Shown piece by piece: positions 9,464-18,243 of a stretch of 64,000 nt of DNA. The position numbers were made by a program, and so were the translations under genes. Under the pieces are notes generated by a model. That model did no database searches and was not told the origin of the DNA. It was given only the letters and a program-made list of their open reading frames with translations. Within the stretch, counting starts at the first letter, position 1. Every line of letters begins with the position of its first letter. Source of the stretch: Hyphomonas sp. (GTDB lineage: Bacteria; Pseudomonadota; Alphaproteobacteria; Caulobacterales; Hyphomonadaceae); the NCBI RefSeq assembly GCF_022844445.1, contig NZ_JALHLS010000001.1, forward strand, positions 1 to 64,000, written 5' to 3'.

Positions 9464-10173
9464 CCGACAAACCCGCCTCCCTCTGGCGCCGGCTTTGGCC
9501 GGTCTACATCATCCTCGCGGGTCTCGGGATCGCGCTGTCGCAGGGCTGGCACGAACTGCTGACGCTCGAGTCGCTTTCGGCGAACGCAGCAAGCCTTGAT
9601 GCGATGGTGCGGGACAATTTCCTGATCGTCTTCGTGAGCTATGTGGCGATCTATGCGGCAGCGACAACCTTCATGGTTCCCGGCAGTGCACTGACGATCG
9701 GCGGCGGGTTCCTGTTCGGGCTGGCGCTCGGCACGCCCGCCACGGTGATCGGCGCGACGCTCGGCGCCTCGATCCTGTTCTTTGCCTCCAAGACGTCCAT
9801 CGGCTCCGTGCTGCGCGATGTGGCCGGACCGTTCATCGAGAAGATGCGGGCGGGGTTTGCCGAGAACCCCGTCTCCTACATGTTCGCCCTGCGCCTGATT
9901 CCTCTCTTCCCCTTTGCGGCGGTCAACATTGCGCCGGGACTGCTGGGCGCCAAGTATCGCGATTACTTCGTGACGACCTTCTTCGGCATCATTCCCGGCA
10001 CACTGGCCTATACTTGGATCGGGGCGGCCGTGAAGGGCACGCTGCTGGAGGGCGGCACGCCTGACATCGGATCGCTGGCGTCAAACTTTGTGCCGGCCTT
10101 CATCGCCCTCGGCGTCGTCTCGTTGCTGCCCGTCGCCTACAAGAAACTCTTTGCGAAAAAGGTTCCCGCCTAA
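9460..10173 (+). CDS. TVP38/TMEM64-family (VTT/DedA-like) membrane protein
   Basis: 237 residues with about five or six hydrophobic segments. The signature TTFMVPGSALTIGGGFLFG (about 69-87) is the FxPG-type re-entrant motif of the VTT/DedA superfamily, and LRLIPLFPFAAVN is the second conserved half with its arginine. Family members are thought to move lipids or support envelope homeostasis; the cargo is unknown here. It is sandwiched by overlaps: ATGA with DUF547 upstream and TAATG with the flavoprotein downstream, so the three are one operon. The same trio is familiar to me from other proteobacteria and cyanobacteria. Confidence 0.88.
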   Translation: MTDKPASLWRRLWPVYIILAGLGIALSQGWHELLTLESLSANAASLDAMVRDNFLIVFVSYVAIYAAATTFMVPGSALTIGGGFLFGLALGTPATVIGATLGASILFFASKTSIGSVLRDVAGPFIEKMRAGFAENPVSYMFALRLIPLFPFAAVNIAPGLLGAKYRDYFVTTFFGIIPGTLAYTWIGAAVKGTLLEGGTPDIGSLASNFVPAFIALGVVSLLPVAYKKLFAKKVPA

Positions 10174-11606
10174 TGGCCGACATCCGTACTCTGAAGGCAG
10201 ACCTGTGCGTGATCGGCGCGGGTTCCGGCGGGCTTTCGGCCGCGGCCGGGGCCGCCATGCTGGGCCTCAAGGTCGTGCTGTTCGAAAAGCACGAAATGGG
10301 CGGGGACTGCCTGAACTATGGCTGCGTGCCTTCGAAAGCCCTTCTCTCGGCGGCGAAAGCCGCGCATGCGCCGGCAGAGGCTAGCAAGTATGGCTTAAAG
10401 ATCGGGCCCGCGAGCGTCGACTGGAACGGCGTCAAGGCGCATGTGCGCAAGACCATCGAGACGATTGCGCCGGTCGACAGCCAGGAGCGATTCGAAGGAT
10501 TGGGCTGCACGGTGATCCGCGAGGCGGCACGGTTTTCTGATCCGTCTACGGTCGTTTCGGATACGGCGCGCGTCAAGGCGCGGCGGATCATCGTCGCCAC
10601 CGGCAGCCGTGCCTTCATCCCGCCGATCCCGGGCCTTGCCGAACGGCCCTACCTCACCAACGAAACCAGCTTCTCCTTGCCGGAGTTTCCTCAGCACCTG
10701 ATTGTCCTCGGCGGCGGCCCGATCGGGCTTGAACTCGCGCAGGCCTTCGCGCGGCTTGGCGCAAAGGTCACGGTGCTCGAAATGGGCCGGGCCCTAGCAA
10801 AAGCTGACGCCTCGCATGCGCAACTGGCGGTGGACACGCTGCGCAGCGAAGGCGTCACAATACTGGAGGGCCACAAGGCCGCGCGGGTTTCCGGCGAGGC
10901 TTGCCGCCTTACAGTGCACGCCGAAGGGCCACAGGGCGAGGTCGCCGTTGAAGGCTCCCATATCCTGGTGGCCTTGGGCCGGCGCGCAGTGCTGGACGGG
11001 CTGGACCTCGAAAAAGGCAAGGTCGACCACACACCGGCTGGGATCCAGGTCGGCGATACGCTCCGCTCAAAGAGCAATCCGCGCGTCTGGGCGCTGGGCG
11101 ATGCGGCGGGCCGGGAACAGTTCACGCACGTGGCCGGCTGGCATGCATCGGTGTTCATCCGCCGCGCCTTCTTCAAGCAGGGCAGCACCGCGGCGAGCCT
11201 GCCGATTCCGTCGGTGACCTATACTTCGCCGGAGATTGCGCAGATCGGCCTGACGGAGGCCGGAGCGCGCGCAAAGTTTGGCGAAGCTGTGAAAACGAGC
11301 GCCTTCCCCTTCCATGACAATGACCGTGCCATTGCCGAGGGCAAGACGCTGGGCGAAGCCAAGCTCGTGCTGCATAAGGGCAAGCTGATTGGCGCCTCGA
11401 TTGCGGGCGACGGAGCAGGCGACATCCTGCAGGTTGTGTCACTCGCTATGTCGAATGGGCTCAAGCTGACTGCTCTCACCAACTTCATCTCCCCCTACCC
11501 GACCCGGGCCGAAGTGGTGAAACGAGCGGCCTCGGCCTATTTCACCCCAAGCGTATTCGGCAAACCGGCCCGGACGCTAGTTGGACTGTTGCAGCGGATT
11601 CCCTGA
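10173..11606 (+). CDS. FAD-dependent pyridine nucleotide-disulfide oxidoreductase (mercuric-reductase-like, not MerA)
   Basis: 477 residues. The FAD dinucleotide motif is GAGSGG (15-20), the redox-active disulfide is the C-LNYG-C pair at 46/51 in GGDCLNYGCVPSK, and the NAD(P) motif is GGGPIGLELA. The dimerisation domain has the TSPEIAQIGLTE and PYPTRAEVVKRAAS segments. The N-terminal HMA domain and the C-terminal Cys-Cys that bind mercury in MerA are both missing, so mercury reduction is not supported. Dihydrolipoamide or another disulfide is a possible substrate, and coupling to the membrane protein through quinone or thiol chemistry is speculation. Last clear member of the DUF547-TVP38 operon. 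Confidence 0.87.
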   Translation: MADIRTLKADLCVIGAGSGGLSAAAGAAMLGLKVVLFEKHEMGGDCLNYGCVPSKALLSAAKAAHAPAEASKYGLKIGPASVDWNGVKAHVRKTIETIAPVDSQERFEGLGCTVIREAARFSDPSTVVSDTARVKARRIIVATGSRAFIPPIPGLAERPYLTNETSFSLPEFPQHLIVLGGGPIGLELAQAFARLGAKVTVLEMGRALAKADASHAQLAVDTLRSEGVTILEGHKAARVSGEACRLTVHAEGPQGEVAVEGSHILVALGRRAVLDGLDLEKGKVDHTPAGIQVGDTLRSKSNPRVWALGDAAGREQFTHVAGWHASVFIRRAFFKQGSTAASLPIPSVTYTSPEIAQIGLTEAGARAKFGEAVKTSAFPFHDNDRAIAEGKTLGEAKLVLHKGKLIGASIAGDGAGDILQVVSLAMSNGLKLTALTNFISPYPTRAEVVKRAASAYFTPSVFGKPARTLVGLLQRIP

Positions 11607-11660
11607 CAGCGCGCGCAATCCCCGTTTCCCTGAACCCTGAATTCGCCTAAGCCTCCACGC

Positions 11661-13082
11661 GTGACCGCGCCCGAACCTGCCCCCGCACCGACGCCGCCGC
11701 AGGGCATAAGGCGGCTGACAGACGGACTGTCGGCGCGCCTGTTTGCGATCACCCTGGGCGCGATCCTGTTTACCGAATTCCTGATCTTCATCCCGTCGGC
11801 CAGCAACTTGCGCACGCAGTGGCTGGAGGAGCGCGTGGCCGCAGCGCGGATCGCGGCGCTCGCCCTTGATGCGGCGCCTATGCGGGAAGTTTCTGACGAG
11901 CTTTCAGAAAGCCTGCTGATGAAGGCAGAAGTGCTCGCGGTCGCCGAGATCGAGGACGAGATGCATATCCAGCTCCTCGCCCCGCAGGCGCCGATCGAAG
12001 GCACGATGCGCCTTGTCGATCTTCGAGGATCGACACCGGCCGGCCGCGTCCTTGCCACGCTGTCGGAGTATTTTGCGCCGGAGGGCGAGATGCTTGTCGT
12101 CATCGCCGAAGGCTCCGCCGAGGGCCGCGTGATCGAGATCGTAGTGCCCCAATCGCCTCTGAAAGCCTCGCTCGTCGCCTTTGCGTGGCGGATTGCCGGC
12201 ATTTCGCTGATCATCGCGCTTGTCGCGGCGGTCCTTATCTATGCGGTGCTGGACATGCTGGTCGTGCGACCGATGAAACGGGTAACTGTGAGTGTCGAGC
12301 AGTTCAGCCGCGACCCCGGCAGCTGGACGCGGCGCCTCTCGCCGACGAACCGGCGCGACGAAATCGGTCGGGCGCAGAACGCACTGTCGGGCATGGAGGA
12401 GGCAGTGGCAGATGCGTTCCGGCAACGCTCGCATCTTGCCGAGCTTGGCAGCGCCGTCGCCAAGATCAATCATGACCTGCGCAATTCGCTCGCCTCGGCG
12501 CAGCTTGTGTCGGACGTGCTCTCGAAGTCCGAAGATCCACGCGTGAAGCGAGCTGCACCGCGGCTTGAACGCGCATTGGAGCGCGCCATCGAACTTGCCA
12601 CGGCAACGCTCGACTATGGCAAGTCCGCGCCGCGCCCGCCGCGACTGCAGCCCGTCAGCCTGCGGACGGTTTTGCTGGAAGCCGCAGACGAAGCGCTGAA
12701 TGTCGGCGGGGCCAGTTTCGAAGCGAATGTGCCCGCCGACTTGATGATCGAGAGCGATGCGGAATACCTGCACCGGATCGCCGCCAACCTTATCCGCAAT
12801 GCCGCTGAAGCGCTGGCGCAGGCGTCGACGCCCAATCCGCAGATCCGTGTATCGCTGACCAGCCGTGCCATTGAGTTCCGCGACAATGGGCCCGGCCTGC
12901 CGGAAAAGGCGCGTGCGAACCTGTTCCGGCCTTTTGCGGGTTCCTCCCGCGCCAATGGCACCGGCCTTGGCCTGGTGATCGCGCATGAACTGGCCGAGGC
13001 GCTCGGCGGCGAGCTTGCGCTTGCAGAGACCGGAGACGCCGGGACGGCCTTCTGTCTCACTCTGCCGGGACTTCCGGCATGA
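11661..13082 (+). CDS. HAMP-domain sensor histidine kinase (GTG start)
   Basis: 473 residues starting at GTG 11661; no obvious Shine-Dalgarno precedes it, so the start is uncertain. Order of parts: a transmembrane helix (about 27-47), a periplasmic sensor of about 125 residues, a second helix (about 176-198), HAMP (199-255), an H-box with KINHDLRNS (His271), then the ATPase domain with an N-box NLIRNAAEA, G1 DNGPGLP and G2 GTGLGLVIA. It is an orphan: no response regulator is adjacent. The HDLRN H-box belongs to the HWE/HisKA-variant-looking minority rather than HELRTP. It overlaps the RluA gene by ATGA. Confidence 0.88.
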   Translation: MTAPEPAPAPTPPQGIRRLTDGLSARLFAITLGAILFTEFLIFIPSASNLRTQWLEERVAAARIAALALDAAPMREVSDELSESLLMKAEVLAVAEIEDEMHIQLLAPQAPIEGTMRLVDLRGSTPAGRVLATLSEYFAPEGEMLVVIAEGSAEGRVIEIVVPQSPLKASLVAFAWRIAGISLIIALVAAVLIYAVLDMLVVRPMKRVTVSVEQFSRDPGSWTRRLSPTNRRDEIGRAQNALSGMEEAVADAFRQRSHLAELGSAVAKINHDLRNSLASAQLVSDVLSKSEDPRVKRAAPRLERALERAIELATATLDYGKSAPRPPRLQPVSLRTVLLEAADEALNVGGASFEANVPADLMIESDAEYLHRIAANLIRNAAEALAQASTPNPQIRVSLTSRAIEFRDNGPGLPEKARANLFRPFAGSSRANGTGLGLVIAHELAEALGGELALAETGDAGTAFCLTLPGLPA

Positions 13083-13726
13083 CGGACTACGCGCCGCCAA
13101 AGGCGCGGCTGGAAATTGTCCATGCCGACGAATTCCTGGTTGCCGTGGACAAGCCCTCGGGGCTTCTGTCGGTGCCGGGACGAGGTGAGGACAAGGCGGA
13201 CTGCGCCTTGTCGCGGTTGCAGGCGGCTTACCCGGACGCGCTGACCGTGCACCGGCTGGACATGGCGACCAGCGGCCTTTTGCTGCTGGCGCGGGGCAAG
13301 GACATGCAGCGCGCCCTGTCCGGCCTGTTCGAGCGCGGAGAAGTGCAGAAGCGCTACATCGCCGATGTGTGGGGCGAACCGCACCCCGATGCCGGCGAGA
13401 TCAGCTTGCCGCTGATCACCGACTGGCCGAGGCGGCCGCTCCAGAAGGTAGACCACGAGATTGGCAAGCCCAGCATCACGCGGTACGAGACCTTGTCCGG
13501 CAGCGGATCCATCGCGCGCCTTGCGCTGACACCTCTGACCGGGCGTTCACACCAGCTGCGCGTGCACCTTGCCGAAACCGGGCATCCCATTCTGGGTGAC
13601 GAATTCTACGCCACCGGCGAGGCGCTTGCCGCCCGCCCGCGCCTCGCGCTGCATGCCGAGAGACTGGCCTTCGTCCATCCGGGCACCGGCGCAGCCCTCG
13701 ATCTCGTCTGCCCCTGCCCGTTCTAG
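13079..13726 (+). CDS. RluA-family RNA pseudouridine synthase
   Basis: 215 residues with the catalytic motif HRLDMATSG (Asp61), an N-terminal VVAVDKPSGLLSVPG-like strand and the later GRSHQLRVHLAETGHPILGDEFY. RluA-family enzymes isomerise specific uridines in 23S rRNA and some tRNAs. It lacks an S4 domain and is short, like the RluA subgroup that modifies 23S U746 and tRNA U32. It overlaps the histidine kinase by 4 bp, an unexplained pairing that suggests co-transcription, not a shared pathway. Confidence 0.92.
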   Translation: MTDYAPPKARLEIVHADEFLVAVDKPSGLLSVPGRGEDKADCALSRLQAAYPDALTVHRLDMATSGLLLLARGKDMQRALSGLFERGEVQKRYIADVWGEPHPDAGEISLPLITDWPRRPLQKVDHEIGKPSITRYETLSGSGSIARLALTPLTGRSHQLRVHLAETGHPILGDEFYATGEALAARPRLALHAERLAFVHPGTGAALDLVCPCPF

Positions 13727-13755
13727 TCCCGGTTGACCGGCAAGCCTCACGCGAG

Positions 13756-13774
13756 TATATTGTTTTTCGATAAT
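13756..13774 (+). promoter_or_regulatory. AT-rich element shared with the TM2 gene leader
   Basis: The block TGTTTTTCGATAATAA (13760-13775 region), about 25-40 nt ahead of the start codon, matches TGTTTATCGATAAGAA upstream of the TM2 gene (49959-49975 region) at 14 of 16 positions. It could be a promoter element or a binding site; see findings. Confidence 0.35.
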
Positions 13775-13800
13775 AACTGAACGGCCCCGGGAGCCTCCCC

Positions 13801-14232
13801 ATGCGTGCTGAACTCGTTCGTGTTGGCTTGCACGAAGTCGACATCAAGATCGTTGCCGGCGACCGGATGCACGTCCTGCAATGGCGCCGTAACCTGCTCT
13901 GGGATGAGGTCCTGCTCGATGGCAAGCGCCAGGCTTCAAGCCACGGACTTTGGGGCCGCGAGAAGGTTTACGGCCTGGTGTTCGGGCGCGACGCGGATGG
14001 CCGCGGCGGCCATCAGATCATGCTGATTCTCGACCCCGGCTACGGCAACTACGACTATTCGAACAACGGTCAGCGGCTGAAAGGCGTCCGCCTCGAGAAC
14101 GCTGATGGCCCGCTCGTGTCCTATGGCTCACTCGATCCCAAAGCGCTCGAAAAGCCGGCAACCTTTGCCGATTGGATGAAGAAATCCATGGGTATGGATT
14201 GGGGCACAGACCACACGCGCCGGCCGAACTGA
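13801..14232 (+). CDS. hypothetical protein, beta-rich, conserved-looking
   Basis: 143 residues that I do not recognise. The alternating hydrophobic pattern (VDIKIVAGDRMHVLQWRRN, then VYGLVFGRDADGRGGHQIMLIL) suggests a beta-sandwich or barrel; there is no signal peptide or membrane segment. The C-terminal WMKKSMGMDWG is amphipathic. Codon use matches its neighbours. Its upstream region shares a TGTTT-n-TCGATAA block with the TM2 gene at about 50 kb. It converges with the DD-peptidase gene, whose stop is 8 bp away. Confidence 0.6.
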   Translation: MRAELVRVGLHEVDIKIVAGDRMHVLQWRRNLLWDEVLLDGKRQASSHGLWGREKVYGLVFGRDADGRGGHQIMLILDPGYGNYDYSNNGQRLKGVRLENADGPLVSYGSLDPKALEKPATFADWMKKSMGMDWGTDHTRRPN

Positions 14233-14239
14233 CCCACCT

Positions 14240-15667
14240 TCAGTTCGCCGCCGCGATCTCGACCAGCAGCTTGTCGATCACCGGCAGGACGGAATTGGCA
14301 TCGGCCGGTCGATCATTTGCGATCACCGAGAAGACCAACGTCTCGCCGCTCGCCGCGATGAGGAAGCCCGACAGCGCGTTGACGCCCTGCACCGTACCGG
14401 TCTTGGCGAAGAGGCGCCCTTCCAGCGGCGTGCCGCGGAACCGCCGGGACAGCGATCCAGTCTTTCCGCCCACCGGCAGCGCCCCGCGGAACGCCTCGCC
14501 CCAGGGCTGCGACGTGGTCCATGTCAGGAAGCGGACGGTCGATTGCGGCGTCACGCGGTTGTAGGGTGAAAGGCCGGAGCCGTCAAAAAGCTCGATTTCA
14601 GCACGACCGATGCCGGCCTCGTCCAGCATGGTGTGCACAGCATCGAGCCCGTCCTCAGCGCCTTCCCCGCCGGTTGCGAGGGCAATGTGGCGTAGCAGGA
14701 GTTCGGCTGCGAGATTGTCACTGTCTTCGGAGACATAGACGATACTTTGCAGCAGAGGGGGCGCCACAAGGCGTGCAATCTCCTCACCAGACACTTCCTC
14801 GCTCCGTGAACGGACTCTTGCTGACCCCTCGACCGCTATTCCGCGCGCCAAAAGCAGCCGCACAAGGCGCTCCGCTGCTGTCTGTGCGGGCTCGGGAACG
14901 CTGAGGAAATAGTTGCGTGCGGCGGCATCCGAAGGAAGGCTGCCGGTGAGCACCACTTCGTCCGATCCCGGCCAGCGCAGCACGCTCAGCAAGTTCTTGC
15001 TGCCGAGAGGCCCAGTGACCGCCTCATTTCGCACCGTCAGCACGTCATCGCCCGGCGCCCAGGCGGCCATGACCGGGGCACCTTCGGCGGTATCCGGGCC
15101 GACCCGCAGGGCGGCGGCGTTTCCGTTGACCGTCAGTGCGGAAACCGGCGCGCCGAAATAGAAGGGCAGGTTGTTCCAACTCCAGCCCATGCCCCAGGGC
15201 TCGAACGGGAACAGCGTATCATCCCCGTAGACATCGGTCACACGCGTGATGCCGCGCGCGGCGACGGCATCGGCCAATTGTCGGAGACAATTGTCAAGGC
15301 AATCCGGCGCATCCCGCAAGGTGGGGTCGCCAGCTCCGACGAGGATCAACGAAGGCGCAGCGCCGCTTTCGCCGGGAATCAGGCGCAATGACGTGCCGAG
15401 CGCCGGGTCGGGACGATCGATGTTCCGCATCAGATGAAAGGTGGCGGCGGTTGTGAACAGCTTGGTGTTCGAGGCCGGGATGAATCGCTCGCTCGCCTTG
15501 TCGGCAAAGACTGGTTCGCCGGACAGGGTCGCCACCATGACGCCCAGGCGGACGCCTTGGGCTGGCGCGATTACGACGGGCTCGCGCGCCGGCACGGGCG
15601 CGGGCGGCACGGCGCAGGCAGCGACCGCAAGGCCAAGCACCAGAGCAGCCATCCGGAGCAGCAACAT
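14240..15667 (-). CDS. dacB: D-alanyl-D-alanine carboxypeptidase/endopeptidase, PBP4 type (peptidase S13), lipoprotein
   Basis: 475 residues. A lipobox AVAAC with Cys18 after a hydrophobic leader predicts a lipoprotein, unusual for PBP4, which is normally soluble periplasmic. The serine-peptidase motifs are present: SNTK (66-69), SDN (316-318) and KTG (422-424). The enzyme trims or cleaves peptidoglycan cross-links. The start at 15667 has AAGGGAAAG upstream. It converges with the 13801 gene and is 20 bp downstream of hrpB on the same strand. Confidence 0.92.
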   Translation of the reverse strand: MLLLRMAALVLGLAVAACAVPPAPVPAREPVVIAPAQGVRLGVMVATLSGEPVFADKASERFIPASNTKLFTTAATFHLMRNIDRPDPALGTSLRLIPGESGAAPSLILVGAGDPTLRDAPDCLDNCLRQLADAVAARGITRVTDVYGDDTLFPFEPWGMGWSWNNLPFYFGAPVSALTVNGNAAALRVGPDTAEGAPVMAAWAPGDDVLTVRNEAVTGPLGSKNLLSVLRWPGSDEVVLTGSLPSDAAARNYFLSVPEPAQTAAERLVRLLLARGIAVEGSARVRSRSEEVSGEEIARLVAPPLLQSIVYVSEDSDNLAAELLLRHIALATGGEGAEDGLDAVHTMLDEAGIGRAEIELFDGSGLSPYNRVTPQSTVRFLTWTTSQPWGEAFRGALPVGGKTGSLSRRFRGTPLEGRLFAKTGTVQGVNALSGFLIAASGETLVFSVIANDRPADANSVLPVIDKLLVEIAAAN

Positions 15668-15687
15668 ATCTTTCCCTTCGTCCCGGC

Positions 15688-18132
15688 TCAGGTGAGCCGT
15701 TTCCTGGTGCGCCCCTCATGGGCACGCGCATTTGCCGGATCGTCCGGCCAGTCATGCTTGGGATAGCGCCCGCGCATGTCCTTGGCCATGTCCTTGTAGC
15801 CGGCGCCCCAGAAACGCGCGAGGTCCTGCGTCGTGGCGGCCGGCTTCATGCCGGGCGAGAGCAACTCCACCGTGACTGGCACCCGGCCCGCCGCGATGCG
15901 CGGATGCTCGGTGAGCCCATAGAATGCCTGCGCGCGCGCAGAGACGAGCGGCGCGCGCGGATCAAGCCAGTCAACCCGCGCCTCCTGGCCTGAGGGCAGC
16001 CCCAGCATCAACGGCGCATGCTGGCGCAAAGCTTCCTGGACCGGCCAGTCGAACGATTGGATCAGTGCGTCGCGCACCTCATGCGGCGCCGGAACCGAGG
16101 CGCCCTTTCGGCGCAGCAGCGGATAAAGCCAGTCCTGGGCGGACGTGATCAGCGCTTGGGCGTCCTTCGCCGGCGTCTCGATCAGGGCAGCCACCTCGAG
16201 GATCCTGAGGCGATGCAGGGTTTCCTCGACCGCTTCGGCTGCGCCGAGCGCGGCGAAACCACCCGCTTGCACGGCCTCCAGCATTGCGTTGGCACCGGCT
16301 TCAGCGGACGGCTTGGGCAGCGGCGCTTCCGACAACACGATGGCACCGAGCGCCTTGACGCGCCGGGCGGCGAAGCGGGCGGACCTGGGATCAAAGGTGG
16401 CGCGATCTTCTGTGACAACGTTCTGGCTGGCCAAGGCTTCCGCCTCCGTCAGCGGCAAGGCGAGTGTGATGCGCGGCTCGCGCGCCGCGCCGCCAAGATC
16501 CGCCACGACGAGCCAGTCTGATTTGGCGAGTCCGTCCGTAGCCGGAACAGTTGCCGCGCGGCCCGACGCCATGAGGTACGATCCATCGGAGCCGGGCCGC
16601 TTACGTGCGACCTGATCCGGCCAGGCGGAGGCGAGCAACCGCGCAAGATCGCCACCTGGCACGCCGCCGCCGCCCCAGCCAGCGGCCTGCGCCTTGAGGC
16701 TGCGCGCCCGCTGACTGCCATCGGCGCGAAACCGTTTCAGGCGGTCCCGCAGGTCGCTGGAGTCCCCGCCCATGCCGCGCTCGCCGGCAAGGGCCGCGAC
16801 TTCCGCTGCGAGCGCTTTCTCCGACGGGCCGGGCGCGGCTGCGATCAGGGCTGAAAGACGGGGGGCCATTGGCAAGCGCGCCATCTCGCGGCCTTTCTGG
16901 GTCAACGCGCCGGTTTCATCGAGCGCGCCGAGGGCATGAAGCTGCGCCTCGGCGGCGCGGTACTTTCCGGCGGGAGGCACATCTAGCCAGGTGAGCTTCG
17001 TCGGATCACGCTCGCCCCATTCGGCAAGCGCAAGCACGAGTCCCGAGAGATCGCTGTTGAGAACTTCCGGGGTCGGCGCCGCGATCAGTCCGCGCGTCGC
17101 TGCCTCGTCCCACAGGCGGTAGCAGACGCCCGGCGCCGTGCGTCCCGCCCGGCCGCGCCGCTGATCCACCGACGCGCGCGAAGCCCGCACCGTTGAGAGG
17201 CGTGTGCCGAGACCGCTCGCTTCATCTTCCGCAACACGTGCAAGGCCTGAGTCGATGACGATGCGCACGCCTTCGATGGTGAGTGCGCTCTCGGCGAGGT
17301 CGGTGGCAAGCACGACCTTGCGCTTGCCGGGCGGCGCTGGCGAAACCGCCGCGTCCTGCTCCGCCGGCGAGAGCGCGCCGAACAGCGGCGCCACCAGAAT
17401 GTCCGGCCCGAGCCCTTCGAGCGCGTCCGCCGTGCGATGGATTTCACGGGCACCCGGAAGGAAGACGAGGATGGATCCCTCCGATTCCCGAAGTGCCTGC
17501 CGGATCACCTTCGGCATCCGGTCCTCGATCCGCTCGTCGGAGCGCCCGACATAGCGTGTGTCCACCGGATATTGCCGGCCGGCACTCTCGATGACGGGCG
17601 CGTTGACCGCCTTCGAGACGGCAGCGATGTCCAGCGTCGCCGACATGATCAGCAGGCGAAGATCTTCTCGAAGTGCGCCTTGCGATTCAAGCGACAGGGC
17701 GAGACCAAGATCGGAATTCAGACGGCGCTCGTGGAACTCATCAAAGAGCACAGCGCCAACGCCCTGCAGTTCGGGATCATTGAGGATGCGGCGGGTGAAG
17801 AGGCCGTCGGTAATGACCTCGATGCGCGTTGTAGCGCTCACCTTGCGGTCCACGCGCGTCGTCAGGCCTACTGTTTGCCCGAGCTTCTCACCGAGGCTCG
17901 ACGCCATGCGTTCCGCCGCCATGCGAGCTGCGATCCGGCGCGGCTCCAACATGAGGATGCGGCCTGTGATGACCGGCGCATCTCCCAATAGGCCTGCAAG
18001 TGCAAGCGGCACACGCGTGGTTTTACCTGCGCCGGGCGGCGCAGCGAGGACAAGCCGGTTCGCCTCGGTGAGTGCACGAAGAATCTCCGGCAACACGTCG
18101 TCAATCGGGAGGGGATCACGGTTCGGGGCCAT
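15688..18132 (-). CDS. hrpB: ATP-dependent RNA helicase HrpB (DEAH family)
   Basis: 814 residues from the ATG at 18132 (MAPNRDPLPID); an in-frame ATG 12 codons upstream adds MPEEAPPPYFVH. Walker A is APPGAGKTTRVPL near the N-terminus, Walker B is FDEFHER, and motif VI is DQRRGRAGRTAPG. The HrpB-specific C-terminal region ends in the characteristic KDMRGRYPKHDWPDDP. The role of bacterial HrpB is poorly defined, probably RNA remodelling. The dctA-like gene starts 111 bp away in the other direction, so the 18133-18243 gap is a shared divergent promoter region. Confidence 0.95.
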   Translation of the reverse strand: MAPNRDPLPIDDVLPEILRALTEANRLVLAAPPGAGKTTRVPLALAGLLGDAPVITGRILMLEPRRIAARMAAERMASSLGEKLGQTVGLTTRVDRKVSATTRIEVITDGLFTRRILNDPELQGVGAVLFDEFHERRLNSDLGLALSLESQGALREDLRLLIMSATLDIAAVSKAVNAPVIESAGRQYPVDTRYVGRSDERIEDRMPKVIRQALRESEGSILVFLPGAREIHRTADALEGLGPDILVAPLFGALSPAEQDAAVSPAPPGKRKVVLATDLAESALTIEGVRIVIDSGLARVAEDEASGLGTRLSTVRASRASVDQRRGRAGRTAPGVCYRLWDEAATRGLIAAPTPEVLNSDLSGLVLALAEWGERDPTKLTWLDVPPAGKYRAAEAQLHALGALDETGALTQKGREMARLPMAPRLSALIAAAPGPSEKALAAEVAALAGERGMGGDSSDLRDRLKRFRADGSQRARSLKAQAAGWGGGGVPGGDLARLLASAWPDQVARKRPGSDGSYLMASGRAATVPATDGLAKSDWLVVADLGGAAREPRITLALPLTEAEALASQNVVTEDRATFDPRSARFAARRVKALGAIVLSEAPLPKPSAEAGANAMLEAVQAGGFAALGAAEAVEETLHRLRILEVAALIETPAKDAQALITSAQDWLYPLLRRKGASVPAPHEVRDALIQSFDWPVQEALRQHAPLMLGLPSGQEARVDWLDPRAPLVSARAQAFYGLTEHPRIAAGRVPVTVELLSPGMKPAATTQDLARFWGAGYKDMAKDMRGRYPKHDWPDDPANARAHEGRTRKRLT

Positions 18133-18243
18133 ATGGACGAAATAGGGCGGTGGAGCCTCCTCTGGCAAGCAGGCCTCGGCAAAGGTTGTCTTCTGCGTCC
18201 CCGGCCCCTACCCTCCCGACCTCGCGGATTAGAGAGGTGGCAC

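Noticed and set aside
10173-11606. Mercuric reductase (merA)
   Set aside because: The redox CxxxxC is present but the N-terminal HMA domain and C-terminal vicinal cysteines are missing, and no mer genes are near.
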